Position numbers and translations under genes: made by a program. A stretch of DNA of 64,000 bases from Asterella californica (lineage: Eukaryota > Streptophyta > Marchantiopsida > Marchantiales > Aytoniaceae), in the NCBI GenBank assembly GCA_036924285.1, contig JAYKYS010000015.1:8866001-8930000 (forward strand), given 5' to 3'. Under the pieces are notes generated by a model that ran no database searches, had not been told where the DNA came from, and saw only the letters and a program-made list of their open reading frames with translations. The first letter of the stretch is position 1, and every line of letters starts with the position of its first letter. Positions 1-10,167 of the stretch are shown here, in pieces.

Positions 1-1311
1 CCTTTTAGCTCTATTCGCGGACACCTCCGGATCTTCTCTGTACAGTTCTTCATAGAACCCGTGAATCCTTTTCAGAATTTCACAGTGATCCCCCGTGGTG
101 AGTCCATTATCTAGCGTAACTTCCTTCATTGCCTCGCTTTTTTGCTTCGCCTTTAGTTGGGCGAAGAAGTAGCGGGAGGGGGCGTCACCGTCCTTCAGCC
201 ACCGAATGCGGCTCCGCTTCCTCCATATGATGGCGTCCTGGTGCTCTTTCTTCCTGACCTTCTCCTCTGTAATTTGCAATCTTGCTCTTAGCTCTTCAGA
301 CATATCTTCCCTGGTTAGAATTCTCAGTCTTTGGAGTTCTGCTTCCATCTGTCCTTTGCTTGCGTTCCTCTGGATCCCTGCTCTTTTTTCCTCTACTAGA
401 ATTCTCCTAACCTTCTCCCACCCCAACACCCACTTCGTCCTTGGGTCCCCGCCTTTCCTTCTTTGCTCCCGCCAAGCTGTCTCTACCATCGCCTTCACCC
501 TCGGGTTCTCCAGGGCCGACGCGTCCATCTTGAAGTAGGTTCCCCTTTTTACCTTGTCTTCATTCTCGTTTTCTTTCAGTAGAAACTCGACTGTTACCGG
601 AATATGATCCGAGAGGGTTTGCCTGCCGTCGTGGACTAATTTAGAGATGGAGGAGCACCATTCAGCCCTGTTGTTGAAATAAACCCTGTCAAGCCTAGCC
701 TGATCCAACCTGCCCCCCGAATTGACTTGGCGGGTGTAGATGGGGCCTTCTTTCTTAAGTGCGCAGAAGAGTGCGTCGACCAAGTCGGCGTTTATCAGGA
801 CATTTCTCCAGAGGCGAAGTTCGCTGCCGTGAAGGAGAGGCGAGGGACCGACACTGTCATCTGGTAGCTCCACCATATTCCAGTCTCCCATCAAAACCCA
901 ATTCCCCATTCTAGTCTTCGCGGCCACCCACTCCCATAGATGGCGTCTGCCCTCCCGTTTGTTAGGTGCGTAGACAGAGGCTACTCCCAGCGGTCCAACT
1001 ACAGTCTCTATGACGCACCAGGCAACAGATCCGTCTCCTCTGACCCCTTGCTCCAGCACTTTGATGTGATCCTTTATCAGTAGAGCAGCTCCTCCTCTCC
1101 CTCCTTCCGTGTAGTCCACTACTCTGGTGCCGTCTCCAATTAATTGTTTCAGGTTCGTCTCCAGCCTTTGTTCTTCAGCTTTTAACTCCTGAAGGGCGAT
1201 GATGTCTGCTTGCTGTCTATCTCTCTTCAACCACCTATTCAGGATAGTCAGGCGATGCGGGTCCCCCAGCCCTCTCACGTTCCACGAGGAGAATTTCAGA
1301 GTGTTCTGCAT
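1..1311 (-). CDS. LINE ORF2, N-terminal endonuclease part (runs off the window)
   Basis: Reading starts at an ATG whose complement is at 1309-1311 and stays open for all 437 codons to the window edge. The visible domain is an exonuclease-endonuclease-phosphatase (APE-type) fold. It has WNVRG at residues 10-14, the catalytic-type QE pair at 41-42, YAPN at 114-117, GDWN at 142-145, RLDR at 206-209 and SDH at 234-236. In L1 elements this domain nicks target DNA to prime reverse transcription. After about residue 300 the sequence becomes charged and helical, as in the linker before RT. The frame carries no stop or shift here, so this copy may be fairly young. The RT domain itself is not in the window. 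Confidence 0.88.
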   Translation of the reverse strand, partial: MQNTLKFSSWNVRGLGDPHRLTILNRWLKRDRQQADIIALQELKAEEQRLETNLKQLIGDGTRVVDYTEGGRGGAALLIKDHIKVLEQGVRGDGSVAWCVIETVVGPLGVASVYAPNKREGRRHLWEWVAAKTRMGNWVLMGDWNMVELPDDSVGPSPLLHGSELRLWRNVLINADLVDALFCALKKEGPIYTRQVNSGGRLDQARLDRVYFNNRAEWCSSISKLVHDGRQTLSDHIPVTVEFLLKENENEDKVKRGTYFKMDASALENPRVKAMVETAWREQRRKGGDPRTKWVLGWEKVRRILVEEKRAGIQRNASKGQMEAELQRLRILTREDMSEELRARLQITEEKVRKKEHQDAIIWRKRSRIRWLKDGDAPSRYFFAQLKAKQKSEAMKEVTLDNGLTTGDHCEILKRIHGFYEELYREDPEVSANRAKR

Positions 1312-1367
1312 AATAAGGTTCTGTATGTTAGCTTCTCGTCCTTCCTTCTCGGCCCCGGCTCGGAACC

Positions 1368-3974
1368 TTACGGTTTAGAGGGGTTCAGAGCTGCCAGCAG
1401 GCTCCTTGCCCTTGCTATGCTTCCCTTCTTTGTTGACTTGGCCTTGCTCGGGGGAGCCTTCCCTATGCTCCTTCCGGTGGGCTTCGACAAGACTTCGGTC
1501 GCCTTCGGGGTAGGTTCCTTTCTTGTCCCCCTACGACTAGCGATCAGGTTTGGTACTATTTCTTTCAGCACTTCTCTCTCGATCCCTTTTAGCGGCGATG
1601 TGGGAGGGAGGATAGTCCCTGACGGGCCGCCCCACAGGCCCGGAGTGTCGAGCCACAGCCCACTTCCTGTACTTGTTTTCGGAGTTCCATCACTGACAGA
1701 TAACCTGGGATCAGGTTCAGTCACTTTATCCCGGTCTTGAACTTGGTCTTCCGGAGTCAGAGTTCTACCGTCTTCGTCGGGTGGGGTTGTCCAGAAGCGG
1801 GAGTCCCGATCCCCTCCCTCCGCTCTAAGTGAGGTCTCCTCCTCTCTTGGCTCTTCTGTGATCTTGACTTCCTTTACTCCCTTCTCTCTCATGTCCCGCC
1901 TTTCTGATAACTCCTTTCCAGCGGCTTCATGTGTGGTCCATTTGTCACCTTCTCCCTTCTGGGCCTCCTGGCAGTCCTGGCTTACTGAGCCGTCGATACC
2001 GTCTGGTCCGTTGGCTTCGATCTCCTGTTCCTCTGAGTCCTCTTCCATTGAATCTTCACACTTCGACCCCACCTCTGTCCCCTTCTGTCCGATTTCCGTT
2101 ATCTGGTTACCACTTGCATCCTCGTTCAGATCCGGAATCTTCCCTTTAGCAGGGTTAGCAGGAGTCGGAGCGACTGTCGAGATACCCGCATCGCCTGACA
2201 CGAGAGCACTAGCAGCCTGTCTGAGCCCTTCCCCCGAGATTCCATCCCCCTTGTTTGTACCGTTTCTGGTCTCCTCAGATTTTTCAGTTTTATCTGCTTT
2301 CCCCCCTTCTAAGGTTTTAACATCACCTCTGTCTTCTTCCTCTATCGTTTCCTCACCTCGTCCTTCTTCTGTTGCTAGGATACTGAATCTGTTGGCCGCC
2401 TGGCTCGGAGCTTCTCTCTGTCCCGCTTTCCTGGACCATTTTTTTTTAATTACTTGGGTGAATTCCCCGTCTTTGTTCTCTTTCATCGGGATCGTCTCTT
2501 CCTTTGCCGCTGGCTCACCAGAGTTCCTCTCCGTGGTTGGAGCCTCGGCTTTCTTCTTGGTTGAGGCTTCTTCCCCCTTCCTGGTAATATCCCCCTTCCT
2601 GGTGTTTTCCGGACAGTTTCGCGCGTAGTGGCCTTTCTTTTTACACACAAAGCAGGTGTCTGGCAGCGTTTGGTAGACAATGGGTTGCTTGACTAGAATC
2701 CCCACTCCCAGCCGTATTTGTAAATGGTCCTTCAGTTCCGAATCGGGGTCTAAAAGAACGCATCCCCGGATGTTGGGGTAAGCGTTCTTAGACTTCATGG
2801 AGGATTTGTAGAGAACCGGGCCTATGGCCGCCAGCATCGTGTCGGCTCCTATCTCAAAAGTCGGGTCTACCAGAGGTAGGTCCACCCACACGGCCACCGC
2901 CTTGGGATTTTCAGTTTGCGTCCTGTAGCCTGGTGTCCACGGGGCCGCCAGAATGATCCTACCATTGCAGAAGTGTGGCGCTTTCTTCAGTACCAGGTCA
3001 CGTTGTTCTTGAGTCTTCAGTACTACTAAGAAGTTTTTTCTGTTGAGCATCCGCAGCTGGGTGATGTGGGCCCCCAAACCTTGTTCCAACCTTCTGGAGG
3101 CCCAGAATTCGAATGCGTCACGTGAGGGGCTGCAATCTACGGTAGACATGACTATCGCCGTAGATTTCAGGAGGGCTAGTCTGCACGCCACGAGATTCCT
3201 GTCGAGATCCACTACCGTCTCATGTTTTAGCTCTCCGAGTTGTTGGTTATCCTGAATGCGTTGTATCGCTTCTATCAGTTCCTTGTCTGGCATCCCAGCA
3301 CCAGCCAGGGGATTCAGGTCTTCCAGGTAGGGGTCCTGACCTGACCTCTCAAGCGTTTTTAAGGGTCTAGCCCAGCTGTTCTGCGTGTTTGGTTTCACCT
3401 TTTCGCTTGGTCCTTTCTCACTCTGTATCTTCGCTTCTGAATCTTTGCTTTTCGTGCTTTCTGCAGTGCTGGCGGGATCTACCGAAACGTGCAGAGCCCC
3501 ATTAGCCATCGGAGAGCCTGCCGAGGCCAGACCACCCGCGAGGTTGGCCGCTCCTTCCTGGATCGGGGCCTTTTCTCCTCCGCCTCCCGCCTTGCTGCCT
3601 TCAATACTAGGCCTTTCGACGCCCCTGATGCTGCTGCCTTGGTTTCCCTTGTTTTCCTTGAGTACGCCATCTGCCTCACCCAACTTTGTGGGGTTCGCGG
3701 TCTGGAGCGAAGGTGCCCCCAGCATCGGACGATCTGGGTTCGACTCGACCCCGTCCACACCTTCTATTATTCCACAATGGCCATCCTGCCCCTCGCCTCC
3801 GTCCACATTGCGTTTCTTTTGTGAGTGGTGAAGAGATTCCACCGTTATGGGTCTTCTGTTGTGGTTCCCTTTCCTCCTCGAGACGATCAGGTTAAGCGAC
3901 TCTCTTCTGGCCCTTTTTTTTTCCAGTTCAGTCACCACCCCCATCTCTCGGTTCCTCGTAGCTTCGAAGAGCAT
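1368..3974 (-). CDS. LINE ORF1, DUF4283-like and CCHC zinc-knuckle protein
   Basis: The first in-frame ATG is at 3974; the frame is open back to a stop at 4044-4046 but has no earlier ATG. From there the product is about 868 residues. Roughly residues 270-440 resemble the DUF4283 region found in plant LINE ORF1 proteins, followed by a CCHC knuckle (CFVC...H...C, C-x2-C-x4-H-x4-C) at about residues 441-454. The N-terminal 250 and C-terminal 400 residues are low-complexity, rich in Glu, Lys, Gly, Ser and Pro. The role is presumably RNA binding in the LINE RNP. The product is long for a plant LINE ORF1, mainly through the charged C-terminal extension. Domain calls are by eye. Confidence 0.82.
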   Translation of the reverse strand: MLFEATRNREMGVVTELEKKRARRESLNLIVSRRKGNHNRRPITVESLHHSQKKRNVDGGEGQDGHCGIIEGVDGVESNPDRPMLGAPSLQTANPTKLGEADGVLKENKGNQGSSIRGVERPSIEGSKAGGGGEKAPIQEGAANLAGGLASAGSPMANGALHVSVDPASTAESTKSKDSEAKIQSEKGPSEKVKPNTQNSWARPLKTLERSGQDPYLEDLNPLAGAGMPDKELIEAIQRIQDNQQLGELKHETVVDLDRNLVACRLALLKSTAIVMSTVDCSPSRDAFEFWASRRLEQGLGAHITQLRMLNRKNFLVVLKTQEQRDLVLKKAPHFCNGRIILAAPWTPGYRTQTENPKAVAVWVDLPLVDPTFEIGADTMLAAIGPVLYKSSMKSKNAYPNIRGCVLLDPDSELKDHLQIRLGVGILVKQPIVYQTLPDTCFVCKKKGHYARNCPENTRKGDITRKGEEASTKKKAEAPTTERNSGEPAAKEETIPMKENKDGEFTQVIKKKWSRKAGQREAPSQAANRFSILATEEGRGEETIEEEDRGDVKTLEGGKADKTEKSEETRNGTNKGDGISGEGLRQAASALVSGDAGISTVAPTPANPAKGKIPDLNEDASGNQITEIGQKGTEVGSKCEDSMEEDSEEQEIEANGPDGIDGSVSQDCQEAQKGEGDKWTTHEAAGKELSERRDMREKGVKEVKITEEPREEETSLRAEGGDRDSRFWTTPPDEDGRTLTPEDQVQDRDKVTEPDPRLSVSDGTPKTSTGSGLWLDTPGLWGGPSGTILPPTSPLKGIEREVLKEIVPNLIASRRGTRKEPTPKATEVLSKPTGRSIGKAPPSKAKSTKKGSIARARSLLAALNPSKP

Positions 3975-4043
3975 AAACTCTCCTTCTTCACTTGAGATCC
4001 CTTCCGTAGTCCCCAAGAGCCTCCTCTCTTCCTTTCCCTTCGC

Positions 4044-4480
4044 TCATCTTGTCACTCTCCCTAATTACTCAACCCTAATCTTCGGCCGCTTTCTCTAATT
4101 ACGCTTTTCGCTGAGCACTGGCTCCCCGCATTCCTTAATCTACTTTCCCTCCTGCCTAATTGGCTAAGTCCCGCTGCTGACCTTCACGATACTGCCCTCC
4201 CCCCTTGCCGCCCCGCTCCGCCCTCTCCCCGCTCCGCCCTCCCCCATCGCCCCTTCCACAGCAGTGAAGCTCGGGTACTGTGATGGGATGAGGTGACGGA
4301 TCCGAGTGACTGTTTGTACCGTACGATTACTCCCTGACCGACTCTTGTTGTACAGTACTGGATGACAGCTACAGCCGCTGTCAGGGTTGACACATCGAAT
4401 CGAACAGTGTATTATTATGTGAGTGTTTCTATACGACGTGCTCGACTCTAGCGCTCGCTCGTTGAGCGCCATTTCTCTGT
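4044..4480 (-). other. Probable LINE 5' untranslated region, pyrimidine-tract rich
   Basis: This stretch lies directly upstream of ORF1 and holds a strongly strand-asymmetric block (4190-4260: runs of C/T on the plus strand, G/A on the LINE strand). It has no convincing gene. Assigning it to the LINE 5' UTR is inference from position and composition; the true 5' boundary is not visible. Confidence 0.4.
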
Positions 4481-7400
4481 TCTCGATAACTTCAAAGACT
4501 TTACGGTTTCCAACTTTGAGAGCATAGAAGACAGCTTACGTCGAGGTCGACCAACTGTCATGACATTGTTCTATCATGTTAACTATCATGCATCTATGGT
4601 ATCTAGTTAACTATCATGCATGGTGCCCCTGATTGTGTGAAAACCACCAAAGTGAGCGCAAACTCTCCTCAACACAAGACACAGTAATAAAGGGATCAGA
4701 AGCATCATTATATTCCTAAGGGGGGTTGTTATAAACTCTGACCTATATGCTACATACTGACCTATACTATAGTATAGAAAGGTTATGGAAGAGCTTAGTG
4801 GTCAGTGACAAGGAGATTGGACTTAGTCTGATATAGTAGAAAGGAATGAACATAGCAGTAGCAGGAACCTGAAGTCTGAACCTAGAAATTATCTTTGACA
4901 CTGACATGAATAAATATATGAAGGGACCAGAAGGCAGTTTGAGAAGATTACAGCAGTAAATCCTTGCTACTTGTTTCTAATCTCATAACTTAAAGGTTAC
5001 TGGAACTATTATAGCTGTTCCTGAAAGAAGGAAACGAGCGCGGGGTCAAAAGATTTGATTCAGAACTATCTAGTACTGCTTTTTAGTACACATGCACAAA
5101 GACAGTTGACTCGGGGCCCTGGGCATGTATGACCATCTCTGTTACCTGTCGATTTTCAACTGAAGAAGCCTCTCGCATGGAGAGGTCTCACCGCCATGCT
5201 GGAACAGATACAGAGACCTTGCCTTTCTGTAATGTATCCACTGGCAATCAGTTTTGAATACAATCATCACATCATGAAACCACGACCTTTCTAAGCAACG
5301 CGCTGGAGTTTGGATTTTGTCCATGGTAGGGGAACAGAGCCAAAAAGGCTTGCCTGCATGCCAACTACTTCACTTTCAGGAGTGAAGTCTTCTCGGGTCT
5401 CTAGATCTATGAAGGCCTTCATATCCTGCTTTGGGGACAAATCAACAAGCAAAGTGTGCTCCAACGAAGGGTTCTAATGGACGAGTCGTGTCCGAAAGAA
5501 CAGGGATTCGAAGTGCCTTTCTTCGCATGCATATTAGTTGGGCAATCAACGCAAGGAACCTTCTGGACCTTAGGAAATTTCGTCTCATCTGTTGCCTTGG
5601 AAGTCAGATCTAGACTAGGGCCTGAGCTGCTACGTCGTCGAGGAGATTCGCCTGCCGATGTGCTGACCTAGTTCGATATGCGGTGGGCTTCAAGAGGTTC
5701 TGGATATCATCCTTAGGCATATCCCACTATAAGTATATCAGATACGAACCCTTCAAGTATTGGAGACATTTCGACTGAGGTTGATTATTTTACAAACTTA
5801 GAAAATGCAGTCAATAACAAGAATTCTCTCTCTCTCTCTCAACAGAATATTATCTGATTCAGTTGTTGAAAACTAATCAGGAGGAGAGTTTAGAGAACAC
5901 AAATGACTTCAGGAAACAATTTGAAGAGAACTCACACAGAAATATATTCTGAGATGAGAAGTGCTTACCTTATTGATTACCCTGATACCAAATATCATCT
6001 GATTAACTGGTATAACTTAAAGCCACACTCGTCTAATGTTTTAATATACAATACTGCATTCCTGATGTCACATCAAAGTTACTTACCTAACTTCTGTAGA
6101 AAAAGTATCAGTGTCATTTTCATGTCAAAGTCTTTCACGAATCAACTTCTTTCATTATTACCTAACTGTTGTAGAGAAATGTATCTGTCACTTTCATGTC
6201 AAAGTCTTCTCACAAATCAACTTCTTTGACTATTATATTATTCACTTTCCCGCATGACTGTTGATATGATCTCCACGGATTATTCAATAGTTGATGGGTG
6301 GTGGTCTGTCACACGTAGACCGTTCCCAATTCCATAACCTGTTGCAGTTGAGTCACGGTGGCAAGAACCTCTATTATAATAGTGATAGTGGGTTGGTATC
6401 GTTGTGTCGAAGTCTGGAATAATTCTGCCGATATAACAGAAGTACTCTTAAACAAAGCTCTTATTTTCAAGAGTTCAAGGGTCTTATGATACGTTGCCCA
6501 ATCATATGCAAACTGACGTTCCAAGACCACCTTCACCTGTTGCTGTGCACCAAAAAGCCTGCAAACCTTGACATGGTTTATTGTACTGAGCTATACTAGT
6601 GTCCTTTGTTGCCGCTATGTACAAAAACCATGTAGTAGAGGTTTCACTGCACGTTGCTTCGAACTGTTAGAACTGGTCGACCACTAAAAGGATACCGGTT
6701 CCTGCGAAGCAGCAGATCCTATCGGATTATAAAACCAATCTTTGGGTAGCCTCGGTGAACGACTTCCGAGGTAGGTGGTGAACGATCGGGGAACGCTGAC
6801 ATATCCCTCGACCAGTTGAGATCTACAATCCGGTGTACGGTAACGGGACTATGGTATCACTGCATTTCTGGAAACATGTCCGCATTCCCTTGGTTCTATA
6901 TATACATGCGTATACTAGTGAGCAGAGTCATAAGCCAGCGTTATCCTCACTATCACTCAGTTTCATAAGTCGGTTGAACCTATTATGCACGCACTACGAG
7001 CCAATGGCAATCAAGGTGCTGACAAAAATTTCCTTGACGGTCCTTGGTTTGAATGCTGTCACCACAACAAGGAAGAAATGGCGAGTCAAGAAGATACAAA
7101 AGTGAAGTAATGTATATTAACTGAAGGTCGGCGAGCATGAGTTACGAAGAACGAGCTGATTCAAGTCAGATGGACACACTAGAAGTCAGTCAGACAATTG
7201 TCCGTGTGCCTACAGTTCAGTGAGAGGCGTCCTTCCACATGACCTACAGTCTATGAGAGAACACAGTAGTCCTCTCTTTTTATATGATCCGTCACAGAGT
7301 TGACTGCTTTTCTGGAGGTTACATCCCCGAAAAACCCAAGCAGAGTTTGTACTGGGCTGTACTTTCTCGAGTGGAGTTCTCTACCTTTGCTCCTCACGTC

Positions 7401-9483
7401 ACTGAGCTGTTACATCAAGGAGGCGGTAGCTTCTGCGCCCTCAAAGTACTTCCCCGACAAGGGATGAAGAGAGTTATCTACCCTTAACCTTTTGGCTCAA
7501 GTTACCCTTGAATTAATCACCATCTTAAGCTTAGTTGTTAGTTTGCGAGTCTAAAGCTATACAAGCATCAACCTCTTCCTGAGGTATTGACTCAATAATT
7601 TCAGTGGAAACACTTGCTGCATAACTGCAACCGTTGGGAGTCTCAAAAACGGTAGAATCTTACAACAGATGCTGACTTGTGGCAGCAAGGAACTCGAAAA
7701 TTGGGTAGAAACTTCCTTCCACTTTCATGTCATAAATCGATCAGTGTGACTGTCACAGTAAGTGGAACGCGTACAAGCAGAACAATCCTCCTAGTCAAGG
7801 TGAGATAAATGACTGTGCGATCAAATCTTATTATGTAAGTACCGATTATCAGAGTTGAACTCTTTCGGTGTATGTGTGTTTGCTCTCTAACTGCAATAGT
7901 TTATACGTGCATATGCTCGAACTTGGATCTGCGAGGCACCAGGTGCGCGTCTTGGTCAAAATCTCTCAAGAATTCTACTCAGCTTCTGACAGCGAGATCA
8001 GTACAGTGGTTAAAACAACTCGCAAACCTTCTGGCATCGCTGAGGTGATAAGACGCAGCAACCGGGTTCAGCTCATTTTGCTGGTTTCACCCGAGTCTTT
8101 GGATACCCGTTGTGATGATGCAGCTGCTAGGATAACACTAGCTGAGCAGCAGTCGGATAATTCGAAGTTAGTACCGGGCTACTATGTTTCGTCATCTGGT
8201 AGCCACTGTCCGGAAGAATGTCGATTTATTCGTGCTACTTCCGAAGACAGGACGCTCCAGGTACTTCCTTAACATATCCCCTTACTAATGGACAAACATT
8301 AAATCGAAGACCTTAATAAGCAAATCAGGTACATTTTCTCTGAACTTCATTCGAGCTACCGAACTTCCCAAGTCCCAAAATGGAGCAATGACGGAGGAGA
8401 GTGTTACACTAGCTTCCCAGTGTGTAGTACCCAGGTGAGTCCTGGCTAACAGTATTCTCCAGTGTTATAAAATTCAGCAAACGCAGAACCAGGATAACTA
8501 TCACCAGCAAAACACAAAGGGGTAAAGGATTTTCACCTATAACTATAGGTGAGAGTGGACCGGTACAGTTGTACTGGCTCCATGTCCTTCGAAATTGTGC
8601 AGCCAATTTCACGTCAGTAAAGTCCTCTCGTATGTGGCCGCAGCTCAATGATTACATTCATTGGTGTATAAACCGTAAGATGATGAGGATGTTGTGCACA
8701 TACTCGAGTCTCTTCTTATTCCACAGTATATCAAGAGTATTCTTGTACCCCACGAACTTTACTTTCTCCGATTTAGACACTTCACTTCACCGGAGGCGAA
8801 CTGGCAGCTGCTAAATCTGCAGAAGAAAATTGAATGACGGTATACATATCAGTAGTGAATCCTCTCTTTCAACATGAATAACTGATGGAAGGAGAGGATC
8901 AAACCTTAGGTCTTACCCTCAACTGGAAAACAGAAATTAAAGGTCCGTGTGACTGAGAGAACCCACCACCAAAGTTAGTCCACCATAAAGGACAAGATTA
9001 TTCTTCCATCAAAACTCGCTCGTTGACAAGGCAGAACATGTGGAAAACAGGATCAAATCGTCTGACGAATGTATAACAAGCTGGTATCAAAGAAGTCTAC
9101 AAACATTCATATTCTGCAATCCATGTCGAGGGAAGTAAAACCTCTCTCTGTTCGAACAGTTCAATTATGACGTCTGGCTAAATGTACAGCCAGTAAAAAA
9201 TGTCTCCTTTTTTTTCAAAATTCCTTCCGAATCGAGAAAACGTTGGTCCCCAATTCAGGATACGGCACCCGATTGCACCCCTTGCACCCCGCGGCAAGAA
9301 GATCAGCTCATGGATTAATAGAGTTGTGAAGAAGTTCCGTCCTCCCGGTCCTAACTAAGCTCGTATGTACACTACAGAGCAACATCCGTTTCCTACTAGC
9401 TTCAATATTGTACAAAGATCCAAATGGCGAGTCTAATTCTATTCTAGTCTTTACTACTACCCTAGTTTCCGACGATTGCCTTG
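4481..9483. other. Host intergenic DNA, no recognisable gene
   Basis: About 5 kb of moderately AT-rich sequence with only short, unconserved reading frames. Small-scale structure seen: a 16-bp direct repeat gttaactatcatgcat at 4578-4593 and 4606-4621, a CT microsatellite at about 5827-5840, and a diverged tandem duplication at 6082-6230. I recognise no protein family, tRNA or rRNA here. Confidence 0.6.
6082..6230. repeat. Diverged tandem duplication, about 75-bp unit, 2 copies
   Basis: The block beginning acttacctaacttctgtag and ending in atcaacttcttt is repeated with many substitutions about 75 bases later (cctaac at 6086 and 6161). Shared cores include catgtcaaagtct and aatcaacttcttt. It lies in non-coding host DNA and has no assigned function. 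Confidence 0.6.
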
Positions 9484-10167
9484 CTAGACAGACTCCAACG
9501 TTCCGCTCTCCGAGTAGTCACTGGTATTGGTCGTCATTCCGGCCCAAGCACCGATGTCATTCTGTGCAGAACAAAGATCGTTGTCGACTGCTTTGACGAC
9601 CTCTAGAAACAAAGCGGGATCGCATGCAATGGAGACTCCTTTCTTCACAGTGTAGTCTTCCCCGAACTCATCTTCAGAGCACTTGAGCAGCACTCGGAAC
9701 AAAGGATGTGTCAGCAGTCTCCTGCTAATTACGTACTTTACGCTGAGCTCCCAGCGCGTTCCAACGTGCACAGTTAAATAATCTGTTGATTTCCCGAATG
9801 GTGTTTTCTGTAATAGTACAGGTTTCCGGCCCTCACGTTTCCTGGCACCCCACAGCGACATCTTCGAGTAAGATGATGTCGACGAAGCCGTGCTTGAGCA
9901 GCTTCTCGATCTCCTCGAGTCGTCGGATGATGTATCCGATACGCTGGAGACCGAGCGGGCATCATGATTCAATCGGTCACTTCTCAGGGGCTCGTCCATC
10001 TCGCACTCGAGAGGCGCATTGCGTGACACGAAAGCCCGGGAAAGATTGGTGCCTCGAGGCTGCTCGGCACTCGGATCCTGAAACGTGCCTGCAGGACACT
10101 TCTTCCTGTTCCGCATCATTAACGTCAACATCGTTTCTCCGACTCCTAAACCGAGACACACGTCCAT
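9484..10167 (-). CDS. SAUR: SAUR-like auxin-responsive protein
   Basis: A single uninterrupted 227-residue frame starting at a genuine ATG (complement at 10165-10167). Residues about 128-195 match the SAUR domain pattern: a YLTVHVG strand, then THPLFRVLL, then EDEFGEDY, and a closing IACDPALFLEVVKAV segment. SAURs are small plant-specific auxin-regulated proteins; in land plants several inhibit PP2C.D phosphatases and so promote plasma-membrane H+-ATPase activity and cell expansion. The gene is intronless, as SAURs usually are. It has an unusually long N-terminal extension of about 125 residues with a Ser-rich tract (72-102). A 30-residue Thr/Ser-rich tail follows the domain. It is the only convincing host gene in the window. 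Domain assignment is from motif recognition; the precise SAUR subgroup cannot be given. Confidence 0.82.
   Translation of the reverse strand: MDVCLGLGVGETMLTLMMRNRKKCPAGTFQDPSAEQPRGTNLSRAFVSRNAPLECEMDEPLRSDRLNHDARSVSSVSDTSSDDSRRSRSCSSTASSTSSYSKMSLWGARKREGRKPVLLQKTPFGKSTDYLTVHVGTRWELSVKYVISRRLLTHPLFRVLLKCSEDEFGEDYTVKKGVSIACDPALFLEVVKAVDNDLCSAQNDIGAWAGMTTNTSDYSESGTLESV

Larger units (their letters stand above)
1..4043 (-). mobile_element. L1-type LINE (non-LTR retrotransposon), cut by window edge
   Basis: Two consecutive minus-strand reading frames, ORF1 and the beginning of ORF2, are separated by about 56 bases. ORF1 has a nucleic-acid-binding architecture and ORF2 opens with an apurinic endonuclease domain, which is the standard L1 order. 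The RT part and 3' tail lie beyond the left edge. An in-frame stop at 4044-4046 precedes ORF1, so the 5' untranslated part should lie at higher coordinates. The exact 5' end and target duplication could not be fixed. Confidence 0.85.

Noticed and set aside
1858..2628. 256-codon plus-strand frame opposite LINE ORF1
   Set aside because: It is the complement of a charged low-complexity coding region; Ser/Pro-rich shadow with no motif.
5903..6229. 108-codon plus-strand frame
   Set aside because: It spans a diverged tandem duplication and has no domain; chance frame in AT-rich DNA.
7868..8272. 134-codon plus-strand frame in host DNA
   Set aside because: It starts with GTG, has no recognisable domain and no supporting context; too weak for a gene call.
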